A stretch of DNA of 64,000 bases. Source: JBBWZH01 sp035544115. Lineage in GTDB: Bacteria > Actinomycetota > Actinomycetes > Mycobacteriales > CADCTP01. Position numbers and translations under genes: made by a program. This document shows, piece by piece, positions 24,820 to 32,892 of this stretch. The notes beneath the pieces are model-generated. The model saw only the letters and a list, made by a program, of their open reading frames with translations, was not told the DNA's origin and ran no database searches. Each line of letters starts with the position of its first letter. The first letter of the stretch is position 1. The stretch lies in NCBI GenBank assembly GCA_963714145.1, contig OY970235.1:9238001-9302000 (forward strand), in the 5' to 3' direction.

Positions 24820-27800
24820 ATGGGGGTGGGAGTGCGGATCCAGCTGCTCGGCCCGGTGCGGGCGTGGCGGGACGGCATCGAGCTGGATCTGGGCCCGGCC
24901 GCCCCGCGGGCGGTGTTCGGGCTGCTCGCGCTGGCCTGCGGGCAGCCGGTGCCGCGGGCCGAGCTGGTGGACGCGCTGTGGGGTGAGCGCCCGCCGGTCA
25001 GCGCGGCGAACGTGATCCAGACGCACGTGAAGCGGCTGCGCGCGGTGCTCGAGCCGGACCGGCCGGCGCGCACCCCGAGCACCCTGCTGCCGGCCGCCGG
25101 CGACGGCTACGCGCTGCACGCCCCGCCGGACGAGGTGGACCTGGTCCGGTTCCGCCGGCTGGTGGCCGGGGCCACCACGCCGGCCCAGCGCGGCGACCAG
25201 CGCCGGGTGGCCGAGCTGCTGGCCGAGGCGATCGGGCTCTGGCAGGCACCGCCGCTGGCCGACATCCGGATGCTGGCCGGCCACCCGAAGGTGCTCGCGC
25301 TCAGCGAGGAACGGTGGACCGCGGTGGCCCGCTACGGCGAGGTGCTGATCGGGCTGGGCGCCGCCGCGGACGCGCTGCCGGCGCTGGAGGAAGCCGCCGC
25401 CGCGCAGCCGCTGGACGAGACCCCGCAGGCCCGGTTGATCCGGGCCTACCAGGCGGCCGGCCGGCGGGCCCGGGCGTTCGCCGCGTACGAGGAGATCCGG
25501 CACCGGCTGGCCGACGAGCTCGGCGTCGACCCGGGTCCGGAGCTGGCCCGGGCGCATGCCGCCCTGCTGCACCCGGCCAGCCCGGCCGCGCCGGTCGGGC
25601 CGACCGCACCGGTGCCGCCGGGCCGGCCGGTGCCGGCCCAGCTGCCCGCGGACGTGCCCGCGTTCACCGGCCGCGCCGCCGAGCTGGCCGAGCTGACCGC
25701 GCTGCTCCCTACCGGGCCCCGGATGTCCACTGTGGATGACGCGCCGGTGCTGATCTCGGCGGTGTCCGGGATGGGCGGGGTGGGCAAGACGGCGCTCGCG
25801 GTCCGCTGGGCGCACCGGATCCGCCGGCAGTTCCCGGACGGCCAGCTGTTCATCGACCTGCGCGGCTATGACCCGGAGCAGCCGGTGTCGGCAGCGGCGG
25901 CGCTGGCCCGGTTCCTCACCGCGCTCGGACTGTCCAGTTCGGACATTCCACTGGCCGAGGACGACCGGGCCGCCGCGTACCGCACGCTGCTGGACGGCCA
26001 GCGGGTGCTGGTGGTGCTGGACAACGCCGCGACGGTGGCCCAGGTCCGGCCGTTGCTGCCGGGGTCGCCGACCTGCCTGGTGCTGGTCACCAGCCGCGAC
26101 CCGCTGCCCGGCCTGGTGGCCCGCTACGGCGCCCGCCGGCTCGACCTGGACGTGCTGCCGCCGGCCGAGGCGCTGGCGCTGCTGCGGGCGCTGATCGGCG
26201 CCCGGGTGGACGCGGAACCGGCGGCCGCGGCGGCGCTGGCCGGGCAGTGCGGCCGGCTGCCGCTGGCGCTGCGGGTGGCCGCCGAGGTGGCCGCGGCCCG
26301 GGTCGGCAGCAGCCTGGCCGGACTGGTCGCGGAACTGTCCGACCAGCAGCGCCGGCTGGACCTGCTGACCGCCGGCGGGGATCCGCACACCGGCGTCCGC
26401 ACCGTGTTCTCCTGGTCCTACCAGCAGCTGCCGGCGCCGGCCGGCCGGCTGTTCCGGCTGCTCGGCCTGCATCCCGGTCCGGATCTGGACGGCTACGCCG
26501 CCGCCGCGCTGGCCGGCGTTCCGCTGGCCGAAGCGCAGCGGCTGCTCGGCATCCTCGCCGACGCGCACCTGATCCAGCCGGCCGCCGGCCCGGGCCGGCA
26601 CGGCATGCACGACCTGCTCCGGGCGTACGCCGCGGGCCTGGCCGGCAGCGAGGACCCGGCCGCCGACCGGGCCGCCGCGCTGACCCGGCTGTTCGACTAC
26701 TACCTGGCCACCGCGGCCGCCGCGATGGACCTGCGCTACCCGGCCGAGCAGCGGTACCGGCCGCGGATCCGGCCGGCGGCCACGGCGGCGCCACCGCTGC
26801 CGGACGCCGCCGCGGCGCAGGCCTGGCTGGACCGGGAGCGGCCGGCGCTGGTCGCCGCCGTGCACGCGGCCACCTACGGCGCGACGCACGGCCCCGGCCG
26901 CGGCTGGCCGGAGCACGCCACCCGGCTGGCCCGCACCCTGTTCCGCTACCTGGATGGCAGCGGCCACTACCTGGACAGCATGGCCGTGCACGGCTGCGCC
27001 CGGGAGGCCGCCGAGCGGGCCGGTGACCTGGCCGCCCAGGCGCACGCGCTGACCAGCCTGGGCGCCGGGTACCACCGGCTGGGCCAGTACCCGCAGGCGG
27101 CCGACCACTACCAGCGCGCGCTCGGGTTGTTCCTGGACGCCGGTGATCCGGTCGGCGAGGCCCGCACGCTGACCAACCTGGGCGCGGTGCGGGAGTGGCA
27201 GGGCGGCTACGACGAGGCGGCCGAGCACTACCGGCGGGCCCTGCTCGGCTACCAGCGGGCCGCCGACAACCTGGGCGAGGCGCGCGCGCTGACCAGCCTG
27301 GGCGCCGTGCGCCGCCGGCAGGGCCGGTACGCCCAGGCGGCCGACCACTACCGGCAGGCGCTGGACCTGCACCGGGCTAGCGCCGACCGGGTCGGCGAGG
27401 CCCGGGCGCTGACCAACCTGGGCGTGGTCTGGCTGCGCCAGGGGCAGTTCGGGCTGGCCGCCCAGCACCACCAGCGGGCGCTCGCGCTCTACCGGGAGTG
27501 CGGCGACCGCGGCGGCGAGGCGTACGCGCTGGACAATCTGGGCCTGGTCCGGCAGCGGCAGGGCGGGTTCGGGCTGGCCGCCGAGCACCACCAGCACGCG
27601 CTGGCCATCTACCGGGAGACCGGCGACCGGGACGGCGAGGCCGAGGCGCTGGCCAACCTCGGCGCGATGCACCTGTTGCAGCGGCAGTTCCCGGCCGCGA
27701 TCGAGCACCACCGCTGGGCGCTGGCGATCTACCGGGAGATCGGTGGCCGCAGCGGCGAGGTGTCGGTGCGCAACGGGCTGGGCGAGGCGTTGCTGGAGGC

Positions 27801-28134
27801 CGGCGAGCCGGGCGCCGCGCGCGAGCAGCACGCCGCCGCGCTGCGCCTGGCTACCGACATCGGTGACCGATACGAGCAGGCCCGGGCGCACGCCGGCATC
27901 GCACTGTCCTACCCGGCCGGCAGCGACACCGCGCGCCGGCACCAGGCCGAGGCGCTGGCCCGCTGGCGCGATCTCGGCGTGCCGGAGCTGGCCGGGCCAC
28001 CGGCAGCCGCCCCGCCGCCGGTCGGCTCCCCGCCGGTCGGCCCCGCAGCGGTCGGCCCGGCGGCGGTCGGCCCGGCGGCCGGCAGCGGATCCGGTCAGGT
28101 CGACGGCCCGGCCGTCCAATCTTTGTCCAGTTAA
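24820..28134 (+). CDS. SARP/AfsR-type regulator with NB-ARC and TPR domains
   Basis: About 1104 residues. N-terminal OmpR-like winged helix (IQLLGPVRAWRDG to about 90) and bacterial transcriptional activator domain (about 100-245, ending ELGVDPGPELARAH). The NB-ARC ATPase has Walker A GMGGVGKT (318-325), Walker B VLVVLDNAA and the GRLPLAL motif. From about residue 730 there are seven or more tetratricopeptide repeats of 40 residues with near-identical GEARALTNLGAVR cores. This AfsR architecture activates adjacent genes when the TPR sensor is engaged. ATG 24820 is used; GTG 24805 and GTG 24832 are also in frame. The 30-residue peptide gene begins 110 bases downstream. Confidence 0.9.
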   Translation: MGVGVRIQLLGPVRAWRDGIELDLGPAAPRAVFGLLALACGQPVPRAELVDALWGERPPVSAANVIQTHVKRLRAVLEPDRPARTPSTLLPAAGDGYALHAPPDEVDLVRFRRLVAGATTPAQRGDQRRVAELLAEAIGLWQAPPLADIRMLAGHPKVLALSEERWTAVARYGEVLIGLGAAADALPALEEAAAAQPLDETPQARLIRAYQAAGRRARAFAAYEEIRHRLADELGVDPGPELARAHAALLHPASPAAPVGPTAPVPPGRPVPAQLPADVPAFTGRAAELAELTALLPTGPRMSTVDDAPVLISAVSGMGGVGKTALAVRWAHRIRRQFPDGQLFIDLRGYDPEQPVSAAAALARFLTALGLSSSDIPLAEDDRAAAYRTLLDGQRVLVVLDNAATVAQVRPLLPGSPTCLVLVTSRDPLPGLVARYGARRLDLDVLPPAEALALLRALIGARVDAEPAAAAALAGQCGRLPLALRVAAEVAAARVGSSLAGLVAELSDQQRRLDLLTAGGDPHTGVRTVFSWSYQQLPAPAGRLFRLLGLHPGPDLDGYAAAALAGVPLAEAQRLLGILADAHLIQPAAGPGRHGMHDLLRAYAAGLAGSEDPAADRAAALTRLFDYYLATAAAAMDLRYPAEQRYRPRIRPAATAAPPLPDAAAAQAWLDRERPALVAAVHAATYGATHGPGRGWPEHATRLARTLFRYLDGSGHYLDSMAVHGCAREAAERAGDLAAQAHALTSLGAGYHRLGQYPQAADHYQRALGLFLDAGDPVGEARTLTNLGAVREWQGGYDEAAEHYRRALLGYQRAADNLGEARALTSLGAVRRRQGRYAQAADHYRQALDLHRASADRVGEARALTNLGVVWLRQGQFGLAAQHHQRALALYRECGDRGGEAYALDNLGLVRQRQGGFGLAAEHHQHALAIYRETGDRDGEAEALANLGAMHLLQRQFPAAIEHHRWALAIYREIGGRSGEVSVRNGLGEALLEAGEPGAAREQHAAALRLATDIGDRYEQARAHAGIALSYPAGSDTARRHQAEALARWRDLGVPELAGPPAAAPPPVGSPPVGPAAVGPAAVGPAAGSGSGQVDGPAVQSLSS

Positions 28135-28244
28135 CGTCCAACGGCGTCGGCCAAGCTGGGCCCGGTCAGTCGCGGTGTGGCCGGCCGGCGCTACTGGCCG
28201 CGCCGCGGCCGGGCACCCGCCGGGCACGCTCGAAGGAGTAGACG

Positions 28245-28337
28245 ATGAAGAAAATCACCGTGCGCAAGGCCGGCCCGGTCCGGCTGACCGGTCTGGCCGT
28301 CCCGCTGTACAGCAGCTGCCCATCGCTGCCTGTCTGA
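28245..28337 (+). CDS. 30-residue candidate RiPP precursor or signalling peptide
   Basis: Short ORF with a textbook ribosome site (AAGGAG, 8 bases before ATG). The peptide starts MKKITVRKAGPVRLT, a basic beta-strand-like stretch suited to a leader, and ends with a small, mostly uncharged segment from about residue 16 that contains Tyr22, Ser23/24, a single Cys25 and a C-terminal Pro-Val. There is no signal peptide. It lies between an AfsR-type regulator and a PqqD/RRE-M50 protease gene, the position of a precursor. I do not recognise a named RiPP class; lanthipeptide, lasso, thiopeptide and radical-SAM enzymes are all absent nearby. Modification or simple proteolytic release are both open. 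Confidence 0.65.
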   Translation: MKKITVRKAGPVRLTGLAVPLYSSCPSLPV

Positions 28338-28427
28338 GCACCCGGGTCGGTGGGCGTGGCCGGCCGGCGTACGCACCATGGGGCCCTCGCCCACCGCGGC
28401 CGCCGTCACCGTGACCAGCCGAACCCA

Positions 28428-28480
28428 CCGCACCGGGCGGTGCGGGCCCGGTCCGCGTACGCGCCGGCCGGGCCCGCACC
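28428..28480 (+). promoter_or_regulatory. Mutually exclusive hairpins between peptide and protease genes
   Basis: GGTGCGGGCCCGG (28439-28451) pairs perfectly over 13 bp with CCGGGCCCGCACC (28468-28480). Its left arm can alternatively pair with CCGCACC (28428-28434), a 7-bp stem with a 4-base loop. Only one structure can form at a time, as in attenuators. The 13-bp stem would act as a terminator after the peptide gene, giving a short abundant peptide mRNA and limited read-through into the protease. Confidence 0.6.
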
Positions 28481-28541
28481 ACTTCGCCGCGGCCGGGTGC
28501 CGCCCCGGTGCGCCGCCTGACGTGGAAGGAGCCCGGGGCTG

Positions 28542-29759
28542 ATGCCGGAGCCGACCGGGCCGGGCCCGGGCCTGGTCGACCTCGACCTGCCGCTGGCTGT
28601 GCATGACCTGACCTTCCTGCCGGACGGGGACGAGGTCACCGTCGGGCGGGCCGCGGTCGAGTCGTACGCCGTGCTGCCGGCCGACGGTGCCGAGTTGCTG
28701 CGCCGACTGTCCACAGGGGAAACACCACGCGCGGCGGCGCGGTGGTACCAGCAGACCTACGGCGAGTCGGTCGACATCGCGGAGTTCGTCAGCACCCTGG
28801 CCGAACTGGAGTTCCTGCGGTCCGGGGACGAGCCGGCGCCGGCCGCGCCGACCGGTCCGCTGCCCGGCCAGCGGCTCGGCCAGGCGCTGTTCTCCCGTCC
28901 CGCCTGGCTGTTGTACGGCCTGCTGGTCGCCGCCACCGCGGTCGCGATCGGCCGGCACGCCGACCTCGCGCCGCACTACCGCAACGCGTTCTTCACCCGG
29001 TACCTGACCCTGGTCGAGCTGGTGCTGTTCGTCGGGCAGTTCCCGCTGCTGCTGGTACACGAGGGGTTCCATGCGCTGGCCGGCCGGCGGCTCGGCCTGC
29101 GGTCCGGGTTCGGCATCGGCCGGCGGCTGTACTACCTGGTCTTCGAGACCTCACTGGACGGCCTGGTGACCGTGCCGCGCCGGCAGCGCTACCTGCCGAT
29201 GCTGGCCGGGATGCTCGCCGACGTGCTGGTGTTCAGCGCCCTGACGCTGGCCGCCGACCTGACCCGCCGGCCGGACGGGTCGTTCTCCACCGGTGGCGCG
29301 ATCTGCCTGGCGCTCGCCTTCGGCACCGTGCTGCGGTTCGTCTGGCAGCTCTACTTCTACCTGCAGACCGACGTCTACCACGTGGTCTGCGTGGTGCTCG
29401 GCTGCCTCGACCTGCAGTCCGCCGCCCGCGGGGTGCTGCGCAACCGGGTCAACCGGCTGCTCGGCCGCACCGACCGGCTGCTGGACGAATCCCAGTGGCA
29501 CCCGCGCGACCTGCGCGCCGCCCGCTGGTACAGCTGGCTGCTGCCGGCCGGCTACGCCTTCTCCATCGGCACCCTGCTGCTGGCCGGGATACCGACCGCG
29601 GTGCGCTTCATCAGCGGTGTATTCGGCCGGTTCGGCGGCGGTGGCGCCAGCGGGGCCGAGCTGGCCGACTCGGCCGGCTTCCTCGCCCTGAACCTGGCCC
29701 AGTTCGGCGCCGTCGCCGCGTTGGTGATCCGGGACCGGCGCCGGCGCCGAACCATCTGA
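28542..29759 (+). CDS. PqqD/RRE-like domain fused to an M50-type membrane metalloprotease
   Basis: 405 residues. Residues about 12-95 resemble the PqqD/RiPP-recognition-element winged fold: DEVTVGRAAVESYAVLPADGAELLRRL, then VDIAEFVSTLAELEFL. The rest is a polytopic membrane protein with about six spans. The second span ends in the zinc motif HEGFH (H173, E174, H177), and LQTDVYH around Asp277/His280 probably supplies the third ligand, as in M50 proteases of peptide clusters. It could bind the peptide's leader strand and cleave it in or at the membrane. The gene is 204 bases after the peptide and 34 bases before the TPR gene. Confidence 0.78.
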   Translation: MPEPTGPGPGLVDLDLPLAVHDLTFLPDGDEVTVGRAAVESYAVLPADGAELLRRLSTGETPRAAARWYQQTYGESVDIAEFVSTLAELEFLRSGDEPAPAAPTGPLPGQRLGQALFSRPAWLLYGLLVAATAVAIGRHADLAPHYRNAFFTRYLTLVELVLFVGQFPLLLVHEGFHALAGRRLGLRSGFGIGRRLYYLVFETSLDGLVTVPRRQRYLPMLAGMLADVLVFSALTLAADLTRRPDGSFSTGGAICLALAFGTVLRFVWQLYFYLQTDVYHVVCVVLGCLDLQSAARGVLRNRVNRLLGRTDRLLDESQWHPRDLRAARWYSWLLPAGYAFSIGTLLLAGIPTAVRFISGVFGRFGGGGASGAELADSAGFLALNLAQFGAVAALVIRDRRRRRTI

Positions 29760-29793
29760 GTACCCACACCTAGACAGTCCAGAGGAGATAGAC

Positions 29794-31884
29794 GTGCCGA
29801 GCGACTCACACCGTTGGTTGGCCGGCGGCCTGGCCTCCGACCGGGCCGAGCTCTACCGGCTGGCCGGGCTGGGGCCGGCGCTGCTGCCGCCGGTGCCGGC
29901 GTACCGCCGGCTGCGCGGCCCGTACACCGCCGCCGGGACGATGCTGCGGGTACTGGTACCCGAGGCGCTGCGCCGCTGGCCCGATCTGGTCGCCGCGCAT
30001 GACGTCGAGATCCTGACCGTCGCGCCGGAGCTGCGCTCGGTCGTGCCGGCGTCCCGGGAGACGCTGACCTCGCTGGCGGTGCCGAGCGAGCGGACCCGGT
30101 TCTACTCCCGGCTGCGCACGCTGCGGCTCGCGCACGGGCTGACCGAGTTCCTCCGCGATCACCTGCGCCGGCTGGACGCCGGGCCGCACAGCCTGCTGAT
30201 CGAGGGCGCCGAGCACGCCGACAGTACCGACCAGGAACTGCTCGCGGTGCTGCTGCGCCGGCTCGACCCGGCGTTGCTGACGCTGGCGATCGGCACCGGC
30301 ACCCGGCCCGGCCCGGGCCCGGGGCTGGCCGAGGCGCTGCGCCGGCACGCGGTCGAGCTGACCCCGGCCGCGGTGCCGGCACTGCCCCGGCCGGCCGGCG
30401 TGGTCGACGCGGTGCGGCTGGCCCAGCGGTACGTGGACAGCGACGGCACCTCGGACGAGTCCCGGCTGCGCGCGGCGTACCACGGGCTGGAGCCGGCGCA
30501 CCGGGCCCGGCTGCACGACGAGCGGGCCGCCGAGCTGGAGTCCCGGGACGAGCTGTCGCTGCTGCTCGGCGCGGTGCCGTACCACCGCGAGCGCGGCAGC
30601 GACCCGGCCGGCGTCGGCGCGCAGGCGCTGCGGTTCGCCCTGGACTACTGCATCGACCACGGCTTCTACGAGGCGACCGTCGACTGTGGACACCGCGGCC
30701 GCCGGCTGGTCGACTCCTCGACCCAGCTGGAGATGTGGTGGGCGTACACCACCAAGATGACCACCTCGCTGGCCGCGCTGGGCCGGGCGCAGGAGGCCGA
30801 GGACCTCTACGACGAGGCCCGGGCCAGCAGCACCTCGCCCAGCGTCCACCTGCAGGCCGCCTACGCCACCGCGATGCTCTACACCCGACACCACCCGGAC
30901 AGCAAGAAGGACCACCGCCGGGCGAAGGCCTGGATCAACGCGGCGATCGCGTTCTCCTCGATGCTGCCGGACCCGCAGGAGCGGGCGTTCCAGACCGTCT
31001 TCAACCAGAACGGGCTGGCGCTGATCGAGGTGCACCTGCGCAACCTGCCGGCCGCGCTCCGCCTTGTCGACAGTGGACTGTCGCGTTTGGACAAGGATCT
31101 GGACCCGGCCGAGCACCGGTTGCACCGCTCGGTGCTGCGCTACAACCGGGCTCAGGTGTACGCCGGGCTGGGCCGCCTGGACGAGGCGCTGGCCGACTAC
31201 ACCGGGGTGATCGAAGCCGACCCGAACTACGCCGAGTACTACTTCGACCGCGGCGGCATCCTGCGCAAGCTCGGCCGGGACGACGAGGCGCTGGCCGACT
31301 ACGAGCGGGCGATGGCGCTCAGCCCGCCGTACCCGGAGGTCTACTACAACCGGGCCGACCTGCTGTTGGACCGCGGCGACCTGGCTGCTGCCCGGGCCGA
31401 CTTCGACTACGTGCTGGAGCTCGACCCCGGCTACCTGGACGCGTTGATCAACCGGGCCGGCCTGCTCTGCGAGCTGGATGAGTGGGCCGCCGCCCGGCGC
31501 GACGTGGACGCCGGCCTGGAACTCGCCCCGGGCGACCCGCACCTGCACTGCCTGCTCGGCCGGCTGGAGTCCGAGGCCGGCGACCCGGCCGCGGCCCGGG
31601 CCGCGTTCACCGCGGCGCTGACCGCCGACCCGACGCTGCAGGCGGCCTGGGCGAACCGGGCCACCCTCGCCTTCGAGACCGGCGACATACCGGCCGCGCT
31701 GGACGACCTGAGCCGCGCGCTGGCCATCGAGGACGACGCCGACCTGCGGATAAACCGGGCCACCGCGTACCAGGCGGCCGGTGACCTGGACAGCGCGCTG
31801 ATCGACCTGGCCCGGGCCCGCGACCTTGGCGCGCCCGAGGCGGACGACCTGCTCGCCGCGCTGCCGGCGTCGGCCCAGAGCTGA
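29794..31884 (+). CDS. TPR protein with a degenerate STAND-ATPase-like N-terminus
   Basis: 696 residues. The N-terminal third resembles LAL/AAA_16 regulators: RRLRGPYTAAGTMLR and a Walker-B-like HSLLIEGAEHADSTDQELL near 130-148, yet no GxxxxGK(S/T) P-loop is present, so ATP binding is doubtful. The C-terminal half (about 440-690) is a regular series of 34-residue tetratricopeptide repeats (ALADYTGVIEADPNYAEYYFDRGG and similar). GTG 29794 has AGAGGAGA 6-8 bases upstream. Linked to the peptide and protease genes, it is a candidate scaffold or peptide sensor; TPR proteins bind linear peptides in other bacteria. A terminator follows the stop. Confidence 0.8.
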   Translation: MPSDSHRWLAGGLASDRAELYRLAGLGPALLPPVPAYRRLRGPYTAAGTMLRVLVPEALRRWPDLVAAHDVEILTVAPELRSVVPASRETLTSLAVPSERTRFYSRLRTLRLAHGLTEFLRDHLRRLDAGPHSLLIEGAEHADSTDQELLAVLLRRLDPALLTLAIGTGTRPGPGPGLAEALRRHAVELTPAAVPALPRPAGVVDAVRLAQRYVDSDGTSDESRLRAAYHGLEPAHRARLHDERAAELESRDELSLLLGAVPYHRERGSDPAGVGAQALRFALDYCIDHGFYEATVDCGHRGRRLVDSSTQLEMWWAYTTKMTTSLAALGRAQEAEDLYDEARASSTSPSVHLQAAYATAMLYTRHHPDSKKDHRRAKAWINAAIAFSSMLPDPQERAFQTVFNQNGLALIEVHLRNLPAALRLVDSGLSRLDKDLDPAEHRLHRSVLRYNRAQVYAGLGRLDEALADYTGVIEADPNYAEYYFDRGGILRKLGRDDEALADYERAMALSPPYPEVYYNRADLLLDRGDLAAARADFDYVLELDPGYLDALINRAGLLCELDEWAAARRDVDAGLELAPGDPHLHCLLGRLESEAGDPAAARAAFTAALTADPTLQAAWANRATLAFETGDIPAALDDLSRALAIEDDADLRINRATAYQAAGDLDSALIDLARARDLGAPEADDLLAALPASAQS

Positions 31885-31887
31885 CCG

Positions 31888-31921
31888 GTGGGCCGGCCGG
31901 ATCGGAGCCCGGCCGGCCCAC
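31888..31921 (+). terminator. 13-bp hairpin ending the peptide locus
   Basis: Perfect inverted repeat 31888-31900 with 31909-31921, 8-base loop, starting 4 bases after the TPR gene stop. It marks the probable end of the transcript that includes the protease and TPR genes. Confidence 0.7.
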
Positions 31922-31977
31922 GGACTTGGGTGCACCCTGCTCGCGGAGAACGCTCGCCACCGCGTCCGTCATGCTGG

Positions 31978-32000
31978 CCGCGGGGGCCGAGCCCCCGCGG
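31978..32000. terminator. 10-bp hairpin between convergent TPR genes
   Basis: CCGCGGGGGC (31978-31987) pairs perfectly with GCCCCCGCGG (31991-32000), loop CGA. It lies between the plus-strand TPR gene and the minus-strand TPR gene ending at 32090, so it could terminate either transcript. Confidence 0.65.
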
Positions 32001-32089
32001 ACCCCACGGTGCGGCAGGCGGCGCCCGCCGCCGGGGCCGGCCCGGTCGCCGCGGGCCGCCAACCGGCCGGCCCGGAACAGCCCACCCGG

Positions 32090-32851
32090 TCAGGGCTGTC
32101 CGGGCAGGGCGGCCTCGTTGGCCGCGATCTCCTCGGCCACGTAGTCGTCATCCTTGCCCTGCGGGCTCGCGGCCAGCTCGCGCTGCTCGGCCAGCGCCTC
32201 GGCGTACCGGCCGAGCGCACGCAGCGCCCGGGCCCGGGACCAGCGGGCGAAGTGCAGCGGCCCCGGCACGCCGCGTTCCCGGCGCAGCTCCACCGCCCGC
32301 TCGAACAGCGGCAGCGCGTCGGCCCACCGGTCGGCCTCGGCCCAGCTCCAGCCCAGGTTGTTCAGCAGCGCGGCCAGCATGGTGCGGGCCAGCGGGTCCG
32401 GCCGGGCGGCGTCGCTCTCGGCCAGCGCGATGCCGCGCAGCGCCCACTCCTCCCGCTGCTCGGCCGGCAGCGCGATCGCCAGCATGTGCGCGGCGTCCGC
32501 GGCGAGCCCCGGCAGCCCGGCCGCGGTGGCCCGGTCGTACGCCTGCTGGAACAGCGGCACCGCGACCTGCGGCGTGCCGGCCGAGTTGTGCAACCGACCG
32601 CGCTCCAGCGCCGACCGGGTCGCCGGTTCGGCAGCCAGCCCGTCGGCCGGGCCGAGCCCGTCCAGCACCGCGTGCCCGGCGTCGAACGCGTTCTCCAGCC
32701 CGTGCGTGCGGGCCACCTGGGTCAGCAGCACCTGCTGCCGCACCAGGTCCGGCTCGGCCGCCGCGGCCCGCTCGAACCGGGCCCGCGACCCGGCCGGATC
32801 ACCGAAGTCCCAGGTCTGCAGCACCTGCTCGGCCAGCTCCAGATCCGCCAT
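32090..32851 (-). CDS. Tetratricopeptide-repeat protein
   Basis: 253-residue soluble protein, mainly helical, with TPR-type repeats: TMLAALLNNLGWSWAEADRWADALPLFERAVEL and LHFARWSRARALRALGRYAEALAEQ in the second half, less regular repeats before that. There is no catalytic domain or signal peptide. Such proteins are common, poorly characterised actinobacterial scaffolds. It is convergent with the peptide-locus TPR gene and separated from it by terminators, so there is no strong reason to place it in the same system. Confidence 0.8.
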   Translation of the reverse strand: MADLELAEQVLQTWDFGDPAGSRARFERAAAAEPDLVRQQVLLTQVARTHGLENAFDAGHAVLDGLGPADGLAAEPATRSALERGRLHNSAGTPQVAVPLFQQAYDRATAAGLPGLAADAAHMLAIALPAEQREEWALRGIALAESDAARPDPLARTMLAALLNNLGWSWAEADRWADALPLFERAVELRRERGVPGPLHFARWSRARALRALGRYAEALAEQRELAASPQGKDDDYVAEEIAANEAALPGQP

Positions 32852-32865
32852 CCGGACAGCTTAAG

Positions 32866-32886
32866 CGCGGCCCCGCCGGGGCCGCG
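32866..32886. terminator. 9-bp hairpin after the TSUP transporter gene
   Basis: CGCGGCCCC (32866-32874) pairs perfectly with GGGGCCGCG (32878-32886), 3-base loop. It lies just past the stop of the minus-strand TSUP gene (32893) and 15 bases upstream of the TPR gene start at 32851, insulating the two. Confidence 0.6.
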
Positions 32887-32892
32887 GGTGGC

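Noticed and set aside
24028..28227. A 1399-residue minus-strand frame opposite the SARP regulator
   Set aside because: Antisense shadow of the TPR repeats; its apparent repetition mirrors the sense-strand repeats.
28245..28337. Assigning the 30-residue peptide to lanthipeptide, lasso, epipeptide or FxSxx cyclophane classes
   Set aside because: No LanB/LanM, lasso cyclase, radical-SAM or YcaO enzyme is present in the window, and the peptide lacks the matching core signatures.
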